NCBI GenBank assembly: GCA_964496475.1
Contig: CAZBZS010000020.1
Span: forward strand, 1-38,197
DNA: 38,197 nt
From: JASLPR01 sp964496475
GTDB lineage: Bacteria; Chloroflexota; UBA11872; VXNJ01
Direction: 5' to 3'
The notes under the pieces are model-generated. The model was not told the origin of the DNA, searched no databases, and saw nothing but the letters and a program-made list of their open reading frames with translations. The position numbers and the translations under genes are program-made. Below are positions 34,699-38,197 of the stretch, piece after piece (within the stretch, counting starts at the first letter, position 1; each line of letters opens with the position of its first letter).

Positions 34699-35418
34699 TT
34701 GCCTGACGATCACCAAATACCGCACGCCGACAAGCTCGCTCACGTCACCACCGCCACTTTGACCCATCTGTTGGGTCAGCTCGGCCGACGCAACGCGTTC
34801 ATGGAGGGTATCTCCCCGCTTGATCCCGATGCCAAAGTTGTCGGTCGGGCGCGCACTCTCCGCTTTCTGCCGGCTCGCGGCCCCGTCCAGGGTGGTCCCG
34901 GCGGTGGCGAAGGCAATCCCCAGCGTCTCGCCATCGAATCCATCGAACCCGGCGACGTACTCGTCGTCGACGCCGGCGGTGATGTCGCCGCCGGTGGCCT
35001 GCTCGGCGACATCCTCAGCGCCCGCATCAAGTACCTGGGCGGTCTCGCCGTCGTCGCCGACGGCGCCGTGCGCGACTCCGCCCAGATTCGCGATGTCGGC
35101 CTTCCCGTATGGGTCCGCGGAATCCACGGAGCCGGCCACGGTCGCGGAGTCTACGCCGCCGACTACGATCTGCCCATCCGCTGCGGCGGCGTCACCGTCA
35201 TTCCCGGCGATGTCATCGTCGCCGACTCCGACGGCGTCGTTGCCATTCCGGCCGAACACGTCGCCGAAGTCGCCGCCACCGGGTTTGAGACCGAGCGCAA
35301 AGAGGCCTTTATCCGCCAGAAGATCAGCGTCGATGGCTATCCCAGCACGACCGCCTACCCTCCCGACGAAAATGTCCTCCGCGAATACGAGGTCTACAAG
35401 CGAGAGCAGGGCTGGTAA
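34699..35418 (+). CDS. RraA-like / dimethylmenaquinone methyltransferase-related protein
   Basis: This 239-residue protein has the RraA-like pattern: AFMEGISPLDPDAKVVGRA, then IEPGDVLVVDAGGD, then AAGGLLGDILSARIKYLGG, then ADGAVRDSAQIRDVGLPVW and VTVIPGDVIVADSDGVVAIP. RraA inhibits RNase E in E. coli; many relatives are instead aldolases (for example HMG aldolase), and the R-D pair in VRDS fits either. TTG 34699 has GGAGGG four bases upstream. An opposite-strand open frame here is a shadow. The aldolase option seems likelier in a genome rich in sugar-type oxidoreductases. Confidence 0.85.
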   Translation: MPDDHQIPHADKLAHVTTATLTHLLGQLGRRNAFMEGISPLDPDAKVVGRARTLRFLPARGPVQGGPGGGEGNPQRLAIESIEPGDVLVVDAGGDVAAGGLLGDILSARIKYLGGLAVVADGAVRDSAQIRDVGLPVWVRGIHGAGHGRGVYAADYDLPIRCGGVTVIPGDVIVADSDGVVAIPAEHVAEVAATGFETERKEAFIRQKISVDGYPSTTAYPPDENVLREYEVYKREQGW

Positions 35419-35492
35419 CGATTAGCCTCCGTCCCGCTTCCCCATCACTCCGTCTGCAGCCGTCCATCCGCAACCCATGATTGCTCCCAACG

Positions 35493-36875
35493 GTGTCTGA
35501 GCGTCGGCGCGCCCGCATGACCGAAGGCCCCGTCGGCCGCAGCCTGCTCATGCTTACTGTCCCCATGCTCTTCGGCATCTACAGCTTCATGCTTTTCAAC
35601 TTCGTCGACACCCTCTACATCAGCCGCCTCGGTGCTCTCGAGCTTGCCGCCATCAGCTTCACCTTCCCCGTCGCCCTCGTCGTCGGCAGCCTCGGTCAAG
35701 GTATTGGCGTCGGAGCCTCCGCCATCATCTCCCGCGCCATCGGCGAAGGCGACGAATCCAACGTCCGCCGCATCACGACCGACACCCTCCTCCTCTCCCT
35801 ACTCGGAGCCCTCGCTTTCACCGCTATTGGGATCACCACGATCGACCCATTCTTCCGCCTTCTCGGCGCCACCCCCGAGGTTCTTCCGCTCATCCGCCAG
35901 TACATGGTCCTCTGGTACATCGGCGTGCCCTTCGTCATCATCCCCCTGGTCGGCAACAACGCCATCCGCGCCACCGGCGACACCCGCACCCCCGCCACCA
36001 TCATGATCCTCTCCGCTGTCTCCAACGCCATCCTCGATCCCTTCCTCATATTCGGAATCTGGATCTTCCCCGAGCTCGGCCTCGCCGGTGCCGCCCTGGC
36101 CTCCCTCCTGGCCCGCGCCGCCAGCCTCATCGCCGGCCTTTGGGTCATCGGCCACCGCGAGCGACTCCTCACCTTCGTCCGACCGCCTCTCTCCCTCGTA
36201 ATCGATTCCTGGCGCCAGATTCTCTTCATCGGCCTTCCCGCCGCCGGTACCAACGTACTCACCCCCGTGTCCTTTGGCATCATCACCGCCATGGTCGCTG
36301 TCTTCGGCACGGACGCCGTGGCCGCCCTCGGTGCTGGCACCCGCATCACCGCCCTCGCCATGGGCGTATTCATGGCCACCGCCGCCGTCCTCACTCCCTT
36401 CGTCGGCCAGAATCTCGGGGCCGGCCATCCCCTTCGTGCCCGCGCTGCCGTCGCTCAGGCCCAGCGCTTCGCCATCATCTGGGGCGCCGTCGTCATTGTC
36501 GTCCTGGCCGTATTCGGGCGCCAGATTGCCCTCATCTTCAGCGATGATCCCGCCGTCATCGAGCCACTGGTGCGGTATCTCTGGATCGTTCCCGTCGGCT
36601 GCGGTTCCTTCGGCGTGATGATGGTCTCCGGTGCCGGCCTTAACGCCTATCGCCGCCCCCTTCAAGCTGCCGTCCTCACCGCCGGTCGCTTATTCGCCCT
36701 GCAGATCCCCATGGCGATCGCCGGATCGCTATGGATCGGCTTGGAAGGAATTTTTGCGGCCGTCGTTATCGCCGACGTTCTCGCATGCGTTGCGTCCTAC
36801 ATTTGGCTGCGCCGAATCATGACTCGCGAAGCGACATCCAGTCCCGCCGAGCGACCCGTCCCCGTCGCTCCCTGA
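35493..36875 (+). CDS. MATE family efflux transporter
   Basis: This membrane protein of about 460 residues has the twelve-helix pattern of multidrug and toxin extrusion (MATE/NorM-like) transporters. The family's start ARMTEGPVGRSLLMLTVPML is visible, and helices continue through GVGASAIISRAIGEGD, VPFVIIPLVGNNAIRATGDT and MVSGAGLNAYRRP. Such proteins export cationic compounds using Na+ or H+. GTG 35493 is a guess; ATG 35517 (MTEGPVG) and TTG 35481 are alternatives, none with a good ribosome site. It ends ten bases from the convergent PSP1 gene. Confidence 0.9.
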   Translation: MSERRRARMTEGPVGRSLLMLTVPMLFGIYSFMLFNFVDTLYISRLGALELAAISFTFPVALVVGSLGQGIGVGASAIISRAIGEGDESNVRRITTDTLLLSLLGALAFTAIGITTIDPFFRLLGATPEVLPLIRQYMVLWYIGVPFVIIPLVGNNAIRATGDTRTPATIMILSAVSNAILDPFLIFGIWIFPELGLAGAALASLLARAASLIAGLWVIGHRERLLTFVRPPLSLVIDSWRQILFIGLPAAGTNVLTPVSFGIITAMVAVFGTDAVAALGAGTRITALAMGVFMATAAVLTPFVGQNLGAGHPLRARAAVAQAQRFAIIWGAVVIVVLAVFGRQIALIFSDDPAVIEPLVRYLWIVPVGCGSFGVMMVSGAGLNAYRRPLQAAVLTAGRLFALQIPMAIAGSLWIGLEGIFAAVVIADVLACVASYIWLRRIMTREATSSPAERPVPVAP

Positions 36876-36885
36876 CCGCCCGGAT

Positions 36886-37518
36886 CTACCGGCTCGTGAA
36901 CGTCCCCGCCGGAGCCAGTCCCGCCTTCGGCATATCCGCCCCCACCCGGTCCCGCATCCCGTTCGACGGGCACGTCTCACATCCTCCGCTCCCGCATCCG
37001 CCCGATTGCGTCGACGGCCCCGGGCTCAGCGTTCGCAGCAAGATTCGCTCCTCAAATTCCTCCCGCAGCCGCTCTCGCAGCGTCGTTGTCAGCACCGACC
37101 CGGGCGTGCGAAAGCGAAACGTCAGCCGCGTCCCGTCGAGGCTGTAGTCTGCCCGCACCGCGCTGATCTCCAATCCCTCTGCCGTTGCGATGCTGAGAAA
37201 TCGGATTTGGGCCCCGAATTCCCGGTCCATCCAGTGACTTAGCGTCTTTATATCCTCCGCCGTCGCCCGGCGAATCACTTCCCGACTCGCCGTCGCGACG
37301 TCCATCGACCCGGCCGCCGCTCCCATCACCACCTTACCCATCTCCGGTCCCCGCGAAGTCGCGATCACCGCATAGTCGCCCGGTTGCAGATCGTGCCGGC
37401 GCGCCAGGCACAGATACATCCGGCGGCTGTTGCGAAACCGCACCCCCACCACCGTTCCATCGCCCCGGTCCGCCGACCGCCGTGGATTACGATTCTCTGC
37501 TGCAATAAGTAAGGCCAT
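36886..37518 (-). CDS. PSP1 C-terminal-domain protein (YaaT-like)
   Basis: This cytoplasmic protein of about 210 residues carries a PSP1 domain: VVGVRFRNSRRMYLC, GDYAVIATSRGPEMGKVV, ATAEDIKTLSHWMDREFG, and DGTRLTFRFRTPGS. It ends with a Cys cluster (GGCGSGGCETCPSNG). In Firmicutes the related YaaT takes part in an RNase Y-associated complex; whether this one does is unknown. ATG 37518 gives a sensible start; GTG 37524 also fits, and the frame extends to 37572. It is convergent with the MATE gene. Confidence 0.85.
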   Translation of the reverse strand: MALLIAAENRNPRRSADRGDGTVVGVRFRNSRRMYLCLARRHDLQPGDYAVIATSRGPEMGKVVMGAAAGSMDVATASREVIRRATAEDIKTLSHWMDREFGAQIRFLSIATAEGLEISAVRADYSLDGTRLTFRFRTPGSVLTTTLRERLREEFEERILLRTLSPGPSTQSGGCGSGGCETCPSNGMRDRVGADMPKAGLAPAGTFTSR

Positions 37519-37678
37519 ATCCACAATTGTACGGCTCCCGCATGTCCTACCGAAATCCCCTGTACTCCGCAATCACCACCCATCCCTGTGCTACGATTTC
37601 TATTCCGGCGACCCGATACCGAAAACGGCGCCGGTCCTCAGGCTCCCGTCGTGATTTGCAGCCCATCTCGGTTCTCTG

Positions 37679-37751
37679 GGGCCCATAGCTCAGTGGTTAG
37701 AGCGGCCGGCTCATAACCGGTTGGTCCCTGGTTCGAATCCAGGTGGGCCCA
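37679..37751 (+). tRNA. tRNA-Met (CAT), elongator
   Basis: GGGCCCA (37679-37685) pairs with TGGGCCC (37744-37750). The anticodon arm GCCGG-CTCATAA-CCGGT gives CAT. The D arm and T arm (CCTGG-TTCGAAT-CCAGG) are canonical. ACCG follows, so CCA is not fully encoded. It lacks initiator features. The arm is closer to elongator tRNA-Met than to tRNA-Ile2, judged by comparison with the E. coli sequences I know. Confidence 0.9.
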
Positions 37752-37771
37752 CCGGTCGCCACACGCGACGC

Positions 37772-37846
37772 GGCGGGGTAGCTCAGTGGTAGAGCAGGAG
37801 ACTCATAAGCTCTTGGTCGTCGGTTCAACTCCGACCCCCGCTACCA
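37772..37846 (+). tRNA. tRNA with CAT anticodon, probable tRNA-Ile2
   Basis: GGCGGGG (37772-37778) pairs with CCCCGCT (37836-37842), with a G-T pair at the end, then discriminator A and an encoded CCA. The anticodon loop CTCATAA gives CAT; the stem GGAGA/GCTCT contains one A-G mismatch next to the loop. The T arm is GTCGG-TTCAACT-CCGAC. The AGAGCAGG-GACTCATAA-CTTGGTCG context resembles E. coli tRNA-Ile2, whose C34 is modified to lysidine. The amino acid is thus inferred as Ile; Met cannot be ruled out. Confidence 0.85.
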
Positions 37847-37886
37847 ATGGTCAGACTCCATATTTGGCATAGAATTCTGGCTACGA

Positions 37887-37915
37887 GCCGAAGTGGCGGA
37901 ACTGGCGGACGCCGA
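37887..37915 (+). pseudogene. 5' half of a tRNA-Leu (fragment)
   Basis: GCCGAAGTGGCGGAACTGGC and the following GGACGC match the acceptor strand and D arm of the complete tRNA-Leu at 38003 with one difference over 28 bases (including two upstream bases). The anticodon arm, T arm and 3' acceptor strand are missing: CTTCGGC does not recur before 38003. It is a partial copy lying 116 bases upstream, with GAG before both copies. Confidence 0.7.
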
Positions 37916-38002
37916 GTCTTATTCAGATGGCAAAGCGCCGTAGGGCACCCGGCCTGTGGGTGGCCGTGACCGCCGCTTCATACCGTAGAATTGACCCCCC
38001 GA

Positions 38003-38089
38003 GCCGAAGTGGCGGAACTGGCAGACGCGCGGCGTTCAGGGCGCCGTGCACTTTTGTGCGTGTGGGTTCAAATCCCACCTTCGGCACCA
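38003..38089 (+). tRNA. tRNA-Leu (CAG)
   Basis: GCCGAAG pairs with CTTCGGC (38079-38085), followed by A and an encoded CCA (38087-38089). The anticodon arm CGGCG-TTCAGGG-CGCCG gives CAG. A long variable arm (TGCACTTTTGTGCG) marks a class II tRNA. The T arm is GTGGG-TTCAAAT-CCCAC. Length 87. Confidence 0.95.
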
Positions 38090-38197
38090 CCCAGCCTCAT
38101 ATCGCCCAGTTCACGGGTTTGAAGTGTGCGACCGGCGATGTCGCGGAGCCGATTTGCAGCAACGATTGCAGCAACCGGCATCCGTTTCGCCACCGCC
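38090..38197. other. Unassigned window end
   Basis: Nothing recognisable. On the minus strand a frame (AVAKRMPVAAIVAANRLR, then DIAGRTLQTRELGD) is open to the window edge and stops inside the tRNA-Leu gene, so it could be the end of a gene whose start lies outside, but no family is seen. A GCAGCAAC direct repeat lies at about 38157 and 38169. Confidence 0.25.

Noticed and set aside
34591..35259. Minus-strand open frame of about 222 codons opposite the RraA-like gene
   Set aside because: It lies fully opposite a gene with clear family motifs and its composition (Gly/Asp/Ala-rich) is that of a high-GC antisense shadow.
1..38197. CRISPR array, insertion sequence, prophage or toxin-antitoxin pair
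   Set aside because: I see no spaced repeats, transposase motifs, terminal inverted repeats or small paired toxin genes. The tRNA-Leu half copy is the only hint of past mobile DNA.

Overview
The window is a GC-rich bacterial chromosome segment. It is densely packed with core genes and contains no insertion sequence, integrase, phage gene or CRISPR array that I can recognise. Codon use is strongly G/C at third positions, GTG and TTG starts are common, and several lipoproteins carry Thr/Pro linkers. There is also a lamin-tail-type lipoprotein remnant and a high density of Gfo/Idh/MocA, ornithine-cyclodeaminase and RraA-type genes. Together these suggest a Chloroflexota lineage, perhaps SAR202/Dehalococcoidia-like. 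This placement is inference; no phylogenetic marker was computed.

Layout. 1-2011 (+): the end of a transaldolase-type aldolase, initiator tRNA-fMet, an ornithine cyclodeaminase/mu-crystallin family protein and tRNA-Glu. 2059-6213 (-): a broken lamin-tail lipoprotein, a tiny membrane ORF, two overlapping Gfo/Idh/MocA oxidoreductases and two genes that together carry three DUF5069 domains. 6536-7712 (+): a frameshifted CheX-like gene and an HD-domain hydrolase. 7736-17086 (-): a CCA-adding/poly(A) polymerase-type nucleotidyltransferase, then a tightly coupled five-gene module (coiled-coil membrane protein, MoxR ATPase, DUF58, BatA-like protein, double-VWA/GATase protein). 17211-22795 (-): fmdB-type zinc ribbon, dtd, hisD, hisB, nadK, recN.

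23043-27289: a small hypothetical gene, the trehalose pair otsA-otsB (-), a third Gfo/Idh/MocA gene (+) and a decayed trypsin-like protease remnant. 27306-29974 (-): the tldD-pmbA pair. 30251-32862 (+): two related lipoproteins and a DUF1445 (D-glutamate cyclase-like) gene. 32859-34067 (-): a LytR-CpsA-Psr gene interrupted by three in-frame stops. 34194-36875 (+): a small coiled-coil membrane protein, an RraA-like protein and a MATE transporter. 36886-37518 (-): a PSP1-domain protein. 37679-38089 (+): tRNA-Met(CAT), a probable tRNA-Ile2(CAT), a 5' tRNA-Leu fragment and tRNA-Leu(CAG).

How the genes work together. The MoxR/DUF58/VWA module looks like one co-translated unit, because three of its junctions are GTGA overlaps or zero-gap joins. 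TldD and PmbA form the known heteromeric protease. OtsA and OtsB make trehalose in two steps. HisD and HisB are histidine-pathway enzymes embedded in a housekeeping operon.

The most notable signal is a set of four broken genes within 32 kb. Two of them, the lamin-tail lipoprotein and the LCP gene, each carry three premature stop codons while the reading frame on both sides stays intact over the full family-like length. The CheX-like gene needs only one base removed from a C-run to be restored. Other notable items are the triple DUF5069 arrangement beside two oxidoreductases (one lacking the usual EKP lysine), a shared C-x4-C-x-Q motif in the two lipoproteins, and the tRNA-Leu half-copy.
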